DNA of 64,000 bases from Lolium rigidum (GCF_022539505.1 NC_061510.1:270577687-270641686), one strand, 5' to 3'; positions 32,024 through 44,696 are shown, counted from the first letter of the stretch. A program made the numbers and translations. Notes: generated from the letters alone by a model not told the origin.

Positions 32024-34154
32024 ATGCTTCGTCCTAAGTTCGCTTTGAAAGATATACAAGTAGGCCATGGGACTATCATTGGAAGAGATAATATAGAAGA
32101 ATTTTTCACTCATGTTAGTACGGTTAAAGATTTTGAAGATAGATCCTTGGTAGAACTTGCTCCTACTTATGAAATTGCTACTGCCTCTTTAGTGCACATG
32201 TTGGAAGAGATAATATAGAAAAATAGCTTGATGTCTACGCACGCTTCTATTCCTGTAGACAGTGTTGGGCCTCCAAGAGCAGAGGTTTGTAGAACAGCAG
32301 CAAGTTTCCCTTAAGTGAATCACCCAAGGTTTATCGAACTCGGGGAGGTAGAGGTCAAAGATATCCCTCTCAAGCAACCCTGCAATCACGATACAAGAAG
32401 TCTCTTGTGTCCCCAGGCACACCTAATACACTTGTCGGATGTATAGGTGCACTAGTTCGGCGAAGAGATAGTGAAATACAAGTGGTATGAATGAATATGA
32501 GCAGTAGTAACGGCGCCGTGAAAATAGCTTGTTGGCGTGCGGTTGATGGTAGTAATATTGCAGGAAGTAAAGATGCGATAAAACGAGTAAATAAGCGATG
32601 ATTGCGGTATTTGGAAACAAGGCCTAGGGATCATACTTTCACTAGTGGACACTCTCAACATTGATCACATAATAAAACCACTCTACACTCTCTTGTTGGA
32701 TGACAAACACCATTAATTGTGTAGGGCTACAAGAGCACCTCAATGCCGGAGTTAACAAGCTCCACAATATTCGATGTTCATATTTAAATAACCTTAGAGT
32801 GCATGATAGACCAACACAATTATACCGAGTACTAACATAGCATGCGCCTGTCAACATTAGCTATGAAAGGGGGAATAGATCACATCAATACTATCATAGT
32901 AATAGTTAACTTCATAATCTACAAGAGATCACAATCATAACCTACACCAAGTACTACATGATGCACACACTGTCCACATTACATCATGAAGGAGGAATAG
33001 ACTACTTTAATAACATCACTAGAGTAGTACATAGATGAATAGTGATACAAAGCTCATATGAATCTCACTCATGTAAGGCAGCTCATGAGATCATTGTATT
33101 GAAGTACATAGGAGAGAGATTAACCACATAGCTACCGGTACAGCCCTTAGCCTCGAGGGAGAACTACTCCCTCCTCATGGGAGACAACAGCGTTGATGAA
33201 GATGGCGGTGGTGTCGATGGAGATGCCTTCCGGGGGCACTTCCCCGTCCCGGCGGCGTGTCGGAACAGAGACTTCTGTCCCCCAGATCTTGGCTTCGCGA
33301 TGGCGGCGGCTCTGGAAGGTTTCTCGTACCGTGGCTTTTCCGTATAGAAGATTTAGGTCAGGGGGCTTCTTATAGGCGAAGAGGCGGAGTCGGAAGGGCT
33401 ACGGAGCCGCCAGACAATAGGGGGCGCGACCCCCCTTGGGCCGCGCCGGCCACATGAGTGGGCCCCCCAGGGCTCCCTTCTGGTGCCTCTCCGGTGTTCT
33501 GGAAGCTTCGTGGAATTATAAGATGCTGGGCGTTGATTTCGTCCAATTCCGAGAATATTTCCTTACTAGGATTTCTGAAACCAAAAACAGCGAGAAAACG
33601 AGAACCGGCACTTCGGCATCTCGTCAATAGGTTAGTTCCGGAAAATGCATAATAATGACATAAAGTGTGTATAAAACATGTGTGTATCATCATAAAAGTA
33701 GCATGGAACATAAGAAATTATAGATAAGTTTGAGACGTATCAGTTTCTTACACTCTCTGATATGGAAGAAGGAGATAAGAAAGATTTTATTTTAGAAACC
33801 CTTCTTAAAGAATTTGGTGATGTAGCTAGAGAGGCTAGAAAAGTCTTTATTCAACATAAGATGCTTGGCTTTTATACCAATTTTGCAAATATCCTTGAAA
33901 AGATAGAAAAAGATAGGCTAAAATATACTAATAAAACCAATTGTGAGGGGGAGACTAAAGTACCAATACCTATTAAGCTCATAGGAATGCATGAAGCATT
34001 AGAAAAGAATTTTGATTGGATTGTTCCTGAAAATTTATTTGAGGAGGATAGTAAGCCTAAAAGTAATGAAAGGGGAGCCTCTGAAACTTACATAGATAAG
34101 ATACAATGCATTGTTGAGAAACCCCCCAACTCTGATAATGATGATGTTACTTGA
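32024..34154 (+). pseudogene. Copy of the unrecognised element ORF, split by a solo LTR
   Basis: The first part (32024-32218) reads FALKDIQVGHG and FFTHVSTVKDFEDRS up to LVHMLEE, where it meets a stop next to the solo LTR. The second part (33743-34154) resumes with FLTLSDMEEGDKKDFILETL and ends ASETYIDKIQCIVEKPPN before a stop. Compared with the intact copy at 20786-21430, about 14 residues (the ARFVNLNPVIQHM region) are missing at the insertion point. Outside that, both halves are open in the correct frame, so the gene was probably intact when the solo LTR's parent inserted. Confidence 0.85.
32229..33742 (-). mobile_element. Solo LTR, 1514 bp, inside the element ORF
   Basis: On the minus strand it begins TGATACGTCTCAAACTTATC and ends GCGTGCGTAGACATCA, a TGATACGTCT-class LTR of a different subfamily from its host element. 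No internal region. The flanking 5-mers (TAGCT left, GTTTC right) do not match, and host sequence is missing at the junction, so the insertion was followed by a deletion or rearrangement. Confidence 0.88.
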
Positions 34155-34855
34155 GTTACACTTTCTGCGCCTAGCTGAAAGGCGTTAAAGAAAAGCGCTT
34201 ATGGGAGACAACCCATTGTTTTATTTCTGCAATTTTTGTTTTATATTTGTGTCTTGGAAGTTGTTATTAATGTAGCAACCTCTCCTTATCTTTATTTTAT
34301 TGCATTGTTCTGCCAAGTAAAGTCTTTGATAGTAAGGTTGATACTAGATTTGGATTTCTGCGCAGAAACAGATTTCTAGCTGTCACGAATTTGAGTAGAA
34401 CTCTCTGTAGGAAACTCAGAAAAATCTGCGAAAATTCATGAGTGATCCTCAGATATGTACGCAACTTTCATTCAATTTGAGCCTCTTCATATGAGCATGT
34501 TAAGTGCCTCAAAAAAAATCGTCTTTACGTACTGTTCTGTTTTGACAGATTGTGCCTTTTATTTCACATTGCCTCTTTTACTGTGTTGAATGTATTTCTT
34601 TGTTCCATTAACTTTCAGTAGCTTTGGGTAATGTCCAGAAGTGTTAAGAATGATTGTGTCCTCTCTGAACATGTGAATTTTTTATTATGCACTAACCCTC
34701 TAATGAGTTTGTTTTGAGTTTGGTGTGGAGGAAGTTTTCAAGGATCAAGAGAGGAGGATGATACAATATGATCAAGAAGAGTGAAAGGTCTAAGCTTGGG
34801 GATGCCCCCGTTGTTCATCCCTGCATATTTCAAGAAGACTCAAGCATCTAATCTT

Positions 34856-34876
34856 GGGGATGCCCAAGGCATCCCC
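34856..34876 (+). other. Conserved hairpin, copy in the complete element
   Basis: Same GGGGATGCC / GGCATCCCC stem with CAA loop as at 22124-22144. It lies about 1.9 kb before the 3' LTR, within the non-coding tail 34160-36782. The rest of that tail shows no coding domain. Confidence 0.75.
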
Positions 34877-36767
34877 TTCTTCATCGACAACTTATCAGGT
34901 CACCTCTAGTGAAACTATATTTTTATTCCGTCACATCTTATGTGCTTTACTTGGAGCGTTCGTATGTTTTTATTTTTGTTTGTGTTTGAATAAATTCGGA
35001 TCCTAGCATTCTTTGTGTGGGAGAAAGACACGCTCCGCGGTTTCATATGAACACTGGTGTTCTTAGCTTTACTTTTAATGTTCATGGCGAAGGTTGAAAA
35101 CTGCTTCGTTCATTGCTATTTGGTTGGAAACAGAAAATGCTCCATGTGGTAATTGGTATATGGTCTTGAATAATTTGATACTTGGCAATTGTTTTGAGTT
35201 CTCAAGTAGATCATGTTTAAGCTCTTGCATCATGTAGTTTAAACCTATTAATGAAGAACTACCATAGAGCTTGTTGAAATTTGGTTTGCATGATTGGTCT
35301 CTCTAAAAGTCTAGATATTTTCTGGTAAAAGTGTTTGAACAACAAAGAGATAGTGTAGAGTCTTATAATGCTTGCAATATGTTCTTATGTAAGTTTTACT
35401 GTACCGGTTCATATTTGTGTTTGCTTCAAACAACCTTGCTAGCCAAAGCCTTGTACTGAGAGGGAATGCTTCTCGTGCATCCAAAACCTTGAGCCAAAAC
35501 CCATGCCATTTGTGTCCACCATATCTACCTACTATGTGGTATTTCTCTGCCATTCCAAAGTAAATTGCTTGCGTGCTACCTTTAAAATTTCATTCTTTGT
35601 CTTTGCAATACATAGCTCATGGGAAAATAGCTTAAAAACTATTGTGGTATTGAATATGTCGCTTATGTATCTTATTTCTTATAAGTTGCTTGTTGAGCGG
35701 TAACCATGTTTACGGGGACGCCATCAACTTTTTACACCTTTGTTGAATATCATGTGAGTTGTTATGCATGTTCGTCTTGTCTGAAGTAAGGGTGATTTAT
35801 CATGATTAAATGGTTTGAGTATGCATATTGTTAGAGAAGAACATTGGGCCGCCAACCAAAGCCATGTATCATGGTGGAAGTTTCAGTTTGGACATTAATC
35901 CTCAATCTCTTATGAGTATATTATCTGTTGTTGAATGCTTAAGCATTAAAGAGGAGTCCATTATCTGTTTTCTATGTTGTCCCAGTATGGATGTCCTCAA
36001 GTTGAGATTTATGAAAAACGAGAAATCAAATGCGATATATCTCCTTGGACCTTTGTACAGGCGACATAGAGGTACCCCTTTGTGACACTTGGTTGAAACA
36101 TATGTAATGCAATGATAATCCATGGAAATCCGAGCTAATTAGGACAAGGTGCGAGCACTATTGGTATTCGATGCATGAGGCTTGCAACTTATAGGATGTT
36201 TTATGCATAACACATATGAATTATTACTACCGTTGACAAAATTGTTTCTATGTTTCCAAAATAAAAAGCTCTAGCACATGAGTAATCCCTGCTTCCCTCT
36301 GCGAAGGGCCTTTCTTTTAATTTATGTTGAGTCAGTTTACCTACTTCTTTCCATCTTAGAAGCAAACACTTGTGTCAACTGTGTGCATTGATTCTCACAT
36401 ACTTGCTTATTTGCATTCATCATATTACTTTGTATTGACAATTATCCATGAGATATACATGTTGAAGTTGAAAGCAACTGCTGAAACTTATATCTTCCTT
36501 TGTGTTGTTTCAGAACCTTCTACTAAGAATCTATTGCTCTATGAGTTAACTCCTATGCAAGACTTATTGATGCTTGTCTTGAAAGTACTATTCATGAAAA
36601 GTCTTTGCTATATGATCAGTTGTTTAGTCATTATCTTTACCATTGCTTTGAATCACTTCATTCATCTCATATGCTTTACAATAGTATTGATCAAGATTAT
36701 GATAGTAGCATGTCACTTCAAAAATTATCCTTGTTATCGTTTACCTACTCGAGGGCGAGTAGGAACT

Positions 36768-36782
36768 AAGCTTGGGGATGCT
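36768..36782 (+). other. Polypurine-type motif before the 3' LTR
   Basis: TAAGCTTGGGGATGC and two more bases lead directly into the TG of the 3' LTR at 36783. The G-run is the likely plus-strand primer. The same 13-mer core occurs twice near the hairpin in related elements. Confidence 0.7.
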
Positions 36783-38378
36783 TGATACGTCTCAAACGTA
36801 TCTATAATTTCTTATGTTCCATGCTAGTTATATGACAATAATCACATGTTTTATATACACTTTACATCATTTTGATGCATTTTCCGGCACTAACCTATTA
36901 ACAAGATGCCGAAGCGCCAGTTCTTGTTTTCTGCTGTTTTTGGTTTCAGAAATCTTACACAGGAAATATTCTCGGAATTGGACGAAACAAAAGCCCACGG
37001 TCTTATTTTGCACGGAGCCTTCCAGAACACCGAAGAAGAGACGGAGAGGGGCCAAGGTGGCCCCACACCCTAGGGCGGTGCAGCCTGGAGGGGGGCGCGC
37101 CGGCCTGTGGGGTGGGCCCCTCGACCGCCTCCCGACTCTGCCCCTTCGCCTATTTATTCTCTCCGTCGCGAAAGCCCTAGTACCGAGAGCCACGATACGA
37201 GAAAAGTTCCAGAGACGCCGCCGCCGCCAATCCCATCTCGGGGGATTTGGGAGATCGCCTCCGGCACCCTGCCGGAGAGGGGAATCATCACCGGAGGACT
37301 CTACATCATCATGCCCGCCTCCGGATTGATGCGTGAGTAGTTCATACTTGGACTATGGGTCCATAGCAGTAGCTAGATGGTTGTCTTCTCCTCTTGTGCT
37401 ATCATGTTTAGATCTTGTGAGCTGCCTATCATGATCAAGATCGTCTATTTGTAATGCTACATGTTGTGTTTGTTGGGATCCGATGAATATGGAATACTAT
37501 GTCAAGTTGATTAATTGATCTATCATATATGTGTTGTTTATGATCTTGCATGCTCTCCGTTGCTAGTAGAGGCTCTGGCCAAGTTGATACTTGTGACTCC
37601 AAGAGGGAGTATTTATGCTCGATAGTGGGTTCATGCCTCCATTGAATCTGGGACAGTGACAGAAAGTTCTAAGGTTGTGGATGTGCTGTTGCCACTAGGG
37701 ATAAAACATCAATGCTTTATCTAAGGATATTTGTGTTGATTACATTACGCACCATACTTAATGCAATTGTCTATTGTTTAAAACTTAATACTGGAAGGGG
37801 TGCGGATGCTAACCCGAAGGTGGACTTTTTAGGCATAGATGCATGTTGGATAGCGGTCTATGTACTTTGTCGTAATGCCCTAAGTAAAACTCATAGTAGT
37901 CATCATGATATGTATGTGCATTGTTATGCCCTCTCTATGTCAATTGCCCAACTGTAATTTGTTCACCCAACATGCTATTTATCTTATTGGAGAGACACCA
38001 CTAGTGAACTGTGGACCCCGGTCCTTTCTTTTACATCTGAAATACAATCTACTGCAAACTCTGTTCTCTACTGTTCTTTGCAAACAAACATCATTCTCCA
38101 CACCATACGTTTAATCCTTTGTTTACAGCAAGCCGGTGACATTGACAACCTCACTGTTCAGTTGGGGCAAAGTATTTTGATTGTGTTGTGCAGGTTCCAC
38201 GTGGGCGCCGGAATCCCTGGTGTTGCGCCGCACTACACTCCTTCACCAACAACCTTCACGTGGCCTTCATCTCCTACTGGTTCGACAACCTTGGTTTCTT
38301 ACTGAGGGAAACTTGCTGCTGTACGCATCACACCTTCCTCTTGGGGTTCCCAACGGACGTGTGCTTTACGCGTCATCA
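36783..38378 (+). repeat. 3' LTR, 1596 bp
   Basis: Aligns end to end with the 5' LTR 30162-31759 and is followed by the second GTCCT. Confidence 0.95.
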
Positions 38379-38650
38379 GTCCTCCACCTCCGCCTCGTCC
38401 TGCAGCTCCACCTCCACCTCGTCCTCCACCTCCACCTCATCCTCCACCTCCACCACGTCCTCCACCTCGTCCTCCACCTCCACCTCCACCTACACCTCCA
38501 CCTCCAACTCCACCCGTGTCGTTGTCCGCGTAACGCGAGTTGGCACGCGTTGGTCTTCCACTTCTAGTGGTCCCGGTGAACTTCTGTTGGCTCATGCTCT
38601 TCAGAATGGAGTTCATGGATTCCTTGCTTCCGCTCATATTGATCAATCAC
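38379..38650 (-). pseudogene. CACTA A, second ORF, N-terminal exon
   Basis: After an acceptor-like TTTGTCAGTGCAG the frame reads MINMSGSKESMNSILKSMSQ, then QQKFTGTTRSGRPTRANSRY, followed by a Gly/Val-rich and then an acidic run. The TTRSGRPTRANSRY stretch is typical of En/Spm second-ORF proteins of grasses. The LTR element at 30162-38378 splits the acidic run; the protein resumes at 30161. Confidence 0.7.
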
Positions 38651-38738
38651 CTGCACTGACAAAGAGTAAACAAGTAAGCATTCATGCCTTAATAAAATGT
38701 AGACATTAAGCAAAAAAAAACATATGGCGAAGCAAGTT

Positions 38739-38827
38739 GAAAAATAGATACTAAGTATAAGAAGCATATTGAAAAATAAATACTAAGTATAAGAAGCATA
38801 TTGAAAAATAGATCCTAAGCATAAAGA
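38739..38827. repeat. Tandem repeat of a 32-bp unit, about 2.8 copies
   Basis: The unit beginning GAAAAATAGATACTAAGTAT recurs at 38739, 38771 and 38803, the last copy partial. It lies in the intron-like gap between TNP2 and the second ORF of CACTA A. Confidence 0.9.
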
Positions 38828-38839
38828 CATAAAGGACCC

Positions 38840-41800
38840 TCACCTCGAATCATCACTATCATAATGAGGCATTGGGTTCTCATAACGAGGCATTGGGTTC
38901 TCATTTTGACTATCACTATCAGTATCATGTGAGTAATGAGGTTGGGTGGAAATGTCCGGTGGAGACTCATCATTGAAGCCATTGCCCTCATGTAACTTGG
39001 TGAGCATTTGTATGTACTTTAGGTCCACCACTGTTTCACCATGAAGATGTGCCTCGTTCTCGAGGTCCTCAAGACCAATTTCTATTTCGAAATCCCCAAA
39101 GTTCTCTTGCTCTTGATAAAAAATTCCCTCGTATGTTACAGGGTCAATGTTGTTGTAATCCTCGTCGGAGGGCATGGGTAGCTTACCATGTGGTGATACC
39201 TTGAACACGACTTCCCAGCCTTTCAGGTACTCCTTTTGACATGGGTAGGGCAAATAATAAACTTGCTTGGCTTGGTGAGCCACAACAAAGACATCGGCTC
39301 CGCTATAGCAGGTTGAAGGCCTAACTTCAACTAACCCAATGGAAGGAGTGCTTCTCTATCCAACTTGTGGGTCGAACTAGTGGCATTTGAACACAACGAG
39401 ATTGAGTTGTATGTTTGTCCTATTGAATGTCAGCTCGTATACATTCTCTAACCTTCCGTAGTATTCTATGTCATCGGATCCTTTGGTGAAGACCCCAGTA
39501 TTTATAGTTTTTGGGTTAGGCCGATTCTTCGGTGATACTCGTATGGAAGCGATACTCATTCACATCGTACTTCTCATACATTGAGATTCTACGGTTACAA
39601 CCCTGGGAAACACATCTCAGCTCATCCGTCATCTCAACGTTGGGATCACCTCCCTACAAATTCAGTTCAAATTGTTTTTTTTGCATTAGTTACGTGTAAT
39701 AAGAGGGACAAGTCACGGATTGCAAAAGTATTGGCTAAAAGGGACTTGTTAGAAATTACTTTTTCGTAGAACCAATCCAGGAATTTTTTCTTTCCGGGAC
39801 GACTCTCTTTCAGAAGAATCTCCATCTCCCCATCAGAGGGATCCATCGATCTCGTCCAATATTCATCCTTGTATTGGCTAAAAGGGAGAAAATACGTATT
39901 AGACCAAAATCGAGTTACTAATTGCAAAGTAATTTGTTCACCATTTTACCTTATGAATTTGAGCACTTCTTGCATGTTCGTAACCACATAAAACATTATG
40001 CAATCTTTCTCTTCCTTTGTCAAGATGCCCTTTTTAGAGGCACCAGCCTTGCCACCGTGACATTTGAAGAGGAGGATCTTGGGGTCATGCTTGGGCTCGT
40101 CGATATTGTACCGAGATATCATGTTATGCATAGTGGGAACATCATCCGCATAGTACGTTGTCGTGGCGTCTGCCATCTCCCGGAGGATAGTTGCCTCAGC
40201 TATGCATGCTTCAATCTTATTTTTGTTGCCACATTTGTTTCGAATATACTTGAACTCTCTCTCAATACAAAACTGCCAACGATACTGCACCGGTCCACCC
40301 AAGAGTGCCTCGTTCGCAAGATGCACAATGAGATGTAACATCGGAGTAAAGAAACCTGGTGGAAAGATCATCTCTGACTTGCATAACAACTCCGGCACTT
40401 GATCATGCAACTTCTCAATCACCGACTCACATATCTGCTTAGTGATGACCCACAAGTATAGGGGATCGCAACAGTCTTCGAGGGAAGTAAAACCCAAATT
40501 TATTGATTCGACACAAGGGGAGGTAAAGAATACTTATAAGCCTTAACAACTGAGTTGTCAATTCAGCTGCACTGGAAAAGCACTAGCAACAGGGGTGATG
40601 TGAAAGTAGCAGTGATATGAGAGCAGTAGTAACAGTAACACAGCAGCAGTAGTAGTAATATGAGAGCAATGGCACCAGAAAATAGTTGATACTACTTCAA
40701 ATGACATGTAGAACGAGTATATGATGATGAGAGATGGACCGGGGTTCCCAGCTATCTACACTAGTGGTAAATCTCCAATAACAAGTGTTGGGTGAACAAA
40801 TTACAGTTGGGCAATTGATAGGATTGAAATAGCATTAAGACAGAACATCAAGATCATTAATCATGTAGGCATGTTTTCCATATATAGTCATACGTGCTCG
40901 CAATGAGAAACTTGTACAACATCTTTTGTCCTACCGACGGTGGCAGCCGGGCCTCTAGGGAATCTACTGGAAATTAAGGCACTCCTTTTAATAGAGCACC
41001 GGAGCAAAGCATTAACACTCTGTGAAAACATGTGATCCTCATATCTAAGCCTTCCCCTCCAGTTATCCCAATTTCTGTCACTTTGGGGCCTTTGGTTCCG
41101 GACATAGACATGTGCATACAACTTGTAGATACAATCTAAGCAATAAGTATAGAGCTTAAATCTAAGATCATGCCACTCGGGCCCTAGTGACAAGCATTAA
41201 GCATAACAAGATTGCAGCAACAATAACTTCATAAACTTTGTAGATAGACAATCATAATGTAACAATCCATCGGATCCCGACAAACACAACACCGATTACA
41301 TCGGATGAATCTCAATCATGTAAGGCAGCTCATGAGATCATTGTATTGAAGTACATGGGGAGAGAGTACCAACTAGCTACAGCTAGAACCCGTAGTCCAT
41401 GGGGGAACTACTCACGGAGCATGATGGAGGCGGTGGCGTTGATGGAGATGGCTTCCGGGGCACTTCCCCGTCCCGGCGGGTGCCGGAACAGAGACTTCTG
41501 TCCCCCGAATTGGAGTTTCGCGATGGTGGCGGCGCCCCTGGAGTCTTTCTGGAGTTTCGTCAATTGGTATCGCGTTTTTAGGTCGAAAGGGCTTATATAG
41601 GCGAAGAGGCGGCGCGGGAGGGGCACCAGGGCGCCCTCCCCATAGGCCGGCGCGGCCAGGGGCCTGCCCGCGCGGCCCTATGGTGTGGGGGGCCCATGCC
41701 TCCCCTCTGACTCCCCTTCGGTGTCCTGGTCCGTCTCGGTGAATTATGATGATTGGTCTTCGTTTCGTCGAATTCCGAGAATATTGCCCGAACAGCCTTT

Positions 41801-44093
41801 CACGGAACCAAAAACAGCGAGAAAACAGCAAGCGGCACTTCGGCATCTTGTTAATAGGTTAGTTCCGGAAAATGCATAAAAACATTATAAAGTGCAAGCA
41901 AAACATGTAAGTATTGTCATAAAACAAGCATGGAACATCAGAAATTATAGGTACGTTGGAGACGTATCACTTAGCACAGACCGTGTGGAAGAAATGGCTC
42001 AACTCCGCAAGCACTCGCCAGACATGCTCGGGGAGATACCCTCGAACCATCACCGGCATCAGCCGCTCAATCCATATATGATAGTCGTGACTCTTGAGCC
42101 CATTTACTTATCCTGTTGTAAGATTGACTCCCTTACTCATATTCGAACAATAGCCATCTGGGAACATAACGGCGTATTTCAGCCACATCATTGCCTCCTT
42201 CTTCTGGAGACTATCAAGCACGTAGTTGGCATGCGGATTGACCCAATTTTTTCGATGTCCCTCAGGAGGATGCATGTGTAGTCTTTGCCTGTCACACAGA
42301 TTCTCAACATCGACTCTAGCCTTGACATTATCCTTTGTCTTGTTAGGAATGTTCAAGACGGTGTTAAAAACGGACTCCCCGACATTCTTTTCGGTATGCA
42401 TCATATCGATGTTATGGGGAAGTTCGAGATCCTTGTAATACTCGAGCTGCGTTAAGCCTGGCACGTGAGTCCAGTTGTGTGTCTCACCATATCCCACATA
42501 TGTTTTGCCGGGTTCTTTACTAGGCTTGAGAGCACGTAGCTCACCATCAACAGTTTCACCATTGAACTTTGGTATCATTTCTTCTTCACGCACAACTTTG
42601 CCCTTTGTGAAGTTCTTTTTGTCTCCTCTGAACCGATGCCCTCTTTTGAGGTACTTTCGATGTTTGTCAAATGCGACATATTTGCGACCCGCATTCAGCC
42701 AAATGAACTCCAGTCGGTGCCTGCACACTGGGCATGGAAACCTACCAGCTGTACAATGCCCGCAAAATAGAGCGTACCTAGGTAGGTTGTGCATGGAATA
42801 TTGGAACCAAACTTTCATGACAAAGTTTGTCTTCGTTGCTCAGTCGTATGTCAAGGTCCCATGGTGCCAAGAGTGGTGCAAATCATCCACAAGCGGTTGC
42901 ATGAATACACTCAAATTCTTCCCCGGGTAATCAGGCCCTGGAATGATCATCAACAGGAATATGGTCTTCATTTGCATAAGGACTCCGGGAGGGAGATTGA
43001 GCGGAATAAAAAACACGGGCCAACAGCTGTACGAAGATGCTGACATACCATATGGATTGAATCCATCGGTTGTTATCGCAATTCTGACATTCCGAGCATC
43101 ATTTGCCTTATCAGGGTGTTTTGCATCGAAGTTCCGCCATGCTTTACCATCAAATGGGTGCCCCATGTTTAGCCATCCCTCCTCGTCCTTGAATCTCAAC
43201 CCGTTCTTATGCCACGTCATCTGTTTGGCAGACTCCTCGGACATGTAAAGCCGTTGGATTCTTTTTATGAACGGGAGATAACGAAGAATCTTCACGGCGA
43301 CTTTTGTCTGCACCTTCTCACCATTAGCTCTTTTTATCTCATGATACCTAGAGGACCCACACTTGCTACAATATTTGTCATCCGCAAACTCTTTCCAAAA
43401 CAAAAGACAGTTTTTGGGACAACAATCATACTTCACATAATCCATGTTGAGCGCTTTCAACATTTTCTTTGATGCATACATGGTTTTAGGCAGACAATGG
43501 CCTTCGGGCAACATGTTACCAACTGTTACCAGATTTTTTTCAAAGCATGCACGGGTGTTGTCGAACTGGGCCTTGTCGGCTAGTACTTGCGCGATGGCAT
43601 CGAGCTGAGAATTTTTTGCACCCTCGTATAGAGGCCTCTTAGCCGCAGCCATCATATCATAGAAGGCCTTTGCGGTTGGCTCGGGTTCCTCCGGTTCTGG
43701 CGGTTCCTCCTATTCTGGCGGTCCCTCCTGTTCTAGCGGAGGCGCTTTTGGCATGTAGGCATCGCAGAGATCATCTAGCAAGTATCTAATCTCATCGTCC
43801 TCATTGCCATCGATTCGCTGCCTCATCACCTCACCTCTGTCACGTTCGTACTGAGCAAAGTCGACACACGTGACGTAATCAGGCATATACCCATTCAACC
43901 AAAGATGTTTAGTCATATCATCCTTTCCCAGAAGATGGCGCCTCTTGCAACGAGCGCAAGGGCAACTTGGACGAACACCTGACTTTGAACCACACGCTAA
44001 CTCCTTCACTAATAAATTGGTCTTCCATACCCACTCATCTGTCATTTCAGTTGAACTAGCACGGCCACTGTACATCCACCCATTATCAGCCAT
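38840..44093 (-). pseudogene. TNP2-type CACTA transposase, split and with three stops
   Basis: A minus-strand transposase gene that cuts and pastes the CACTA element in the nucleus. From ATG at 44093 it shows the transposase-associated domain (MADNGWMYSGR, CPCARCKRR, DMTKHLWLNGYMPDY), then the TNP2 catalytic core (LKALNMDYVKYDCCPKNCLL, WHKNGLRFKDEEGWLNMGHP, WPVFFIPLNLPPGVLM, PGPDYPGKNLSVF, CGHCTAGRFPCPVCRHR, DMMHTEKNVGESVFNTVL). After the solo LTR come DUF4218 (ICESVIEKLHDQVPELL, GFFTPMLHLIVHLANEALLG, about 40440-40250) and DUF4216 (FTKGSDDIEYYGRLENVYEL and FVVAHQAKQVYYLPY, about 39500-39240). One continuous frame from 44093 to 41970 is broken only by TAG at 43710-43712, TGA at 42840-42842 and TAA at 42108-42110. 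It is inactive but recently so. Confidence 0.93.
40443..41969 (-). mobile_element. Solo LTR, 1527 bp, inside the transposase gene
   Basis: On the minus strand it starts TGATACGTCTCCAACGTACC and ends TACTTGTGGGTCATCA, flanked by exact CTTAG duplications (40438-40442 and 41970-41974). The CTTAG encodes part of the Ala-Lys step of the transposase, and removal of the LTR and one CTTAG joins the two halves in the same frame by inspection. No internal region remains. Confidence 0.95.
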
Positions 44094-44209
44094 CCTCTGC
44101 TTGATTGGGAGACAAACAACAAATAGTACCATGAATGCATCATATTTTTATTTATTTTACCGGGTGAAACGCATGCATCAACCTACATCTCTACTAGGTG
44201 GGCTCCTAG

Positions 44210-44424
44210 CAGCCGCCGGATCCGTAGTTGGCTACGTTCTCCATGCTCTGCCCTGGTCCAAGTCGGAATTTCGGCAGCACCTCCCCGCTGCTCTCCCGAT
44301 ACACGTCTCGGAAAAAAGCCGAGAGGATGTGCATCCGGAGAACAACGGGGAGGCGCCGCCGAAATCCTGACTCGGACCGGAGTAGAACATGGAAAACGTA
44401 GACAACTACGCATCCGCCGACTGT
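44210..44424. repeat. Large imperfect inverted repeat in the CACTA A 5' region
   Basis: Arm 44210-44311 and arm 44319-44424 are about 80% complementary by eye, with a 7-base loop. Shared blocks include GTAGTTG.CTACGTT, ATTTCGGC and CACCTCCCCG (or its close variant). Transcription through it, upstream of the transposase ATG, would give a ~100-bp hairpin. Confidence 0.8.
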
Positions 44425-44696
44425 CCCATAAATGCCGCAAGCGTTACGGTTGAAAATATGCCGACCACTATTTCATATTTATCCGCGTAACGCTCGCGGA
44501 CGGGAAGTGACACCTAGGTTACGCAACTTTACTTGGAAAATGAATCTAGTGATGTACAAATATGGAGGAGGTGGAGTTTTAGCTCACCCTCGGCAATGTC
44601 GGCGACCGTCTCGAAACGCGTCAAGCAGCAGGGACCCGGGGTCGTCACGCCATCGGCCTAGTTTAGACAACAAAAAATTCAAATTGTTAAAATCAT

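Larger units (their letters stand above)
30162..38378 (+). mobile_element. Complete non-autonomous LTR retrotransposon, 8217 bp, in CACTA A
   Basis: Two full LTRs (30162-31759 and 36783-38378) with TGATACGTCTCAAACGTATC starts and GCGTCATCA ends, exact GTCCT target duplications (30157-30161 and 38379-38383), an intact tRNA-Asp primer site and a polypurine motif before the 3' LTR. The interior encodes only one short protein, itself interrupted by a solo LTR. The LTRs differ at about a dozen positions in their first 400 bp, so the insertion is not brand new. With no RT or integrase it must have moved using another element's enzymes. Confidence 0.95.

Noticed and set aside
36372..36785. 137-codon ORF before the 3' LTR
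   Set aside because: AT-rich, hydrophobic composition in the non-coding tail, not open in the related elements.
38437..38646. Gly-rich ORF as a separate RNA-binding protein
   Set aside because: It is the N-terminal part of the CACTA second ORF and continues in the segment at 30161.
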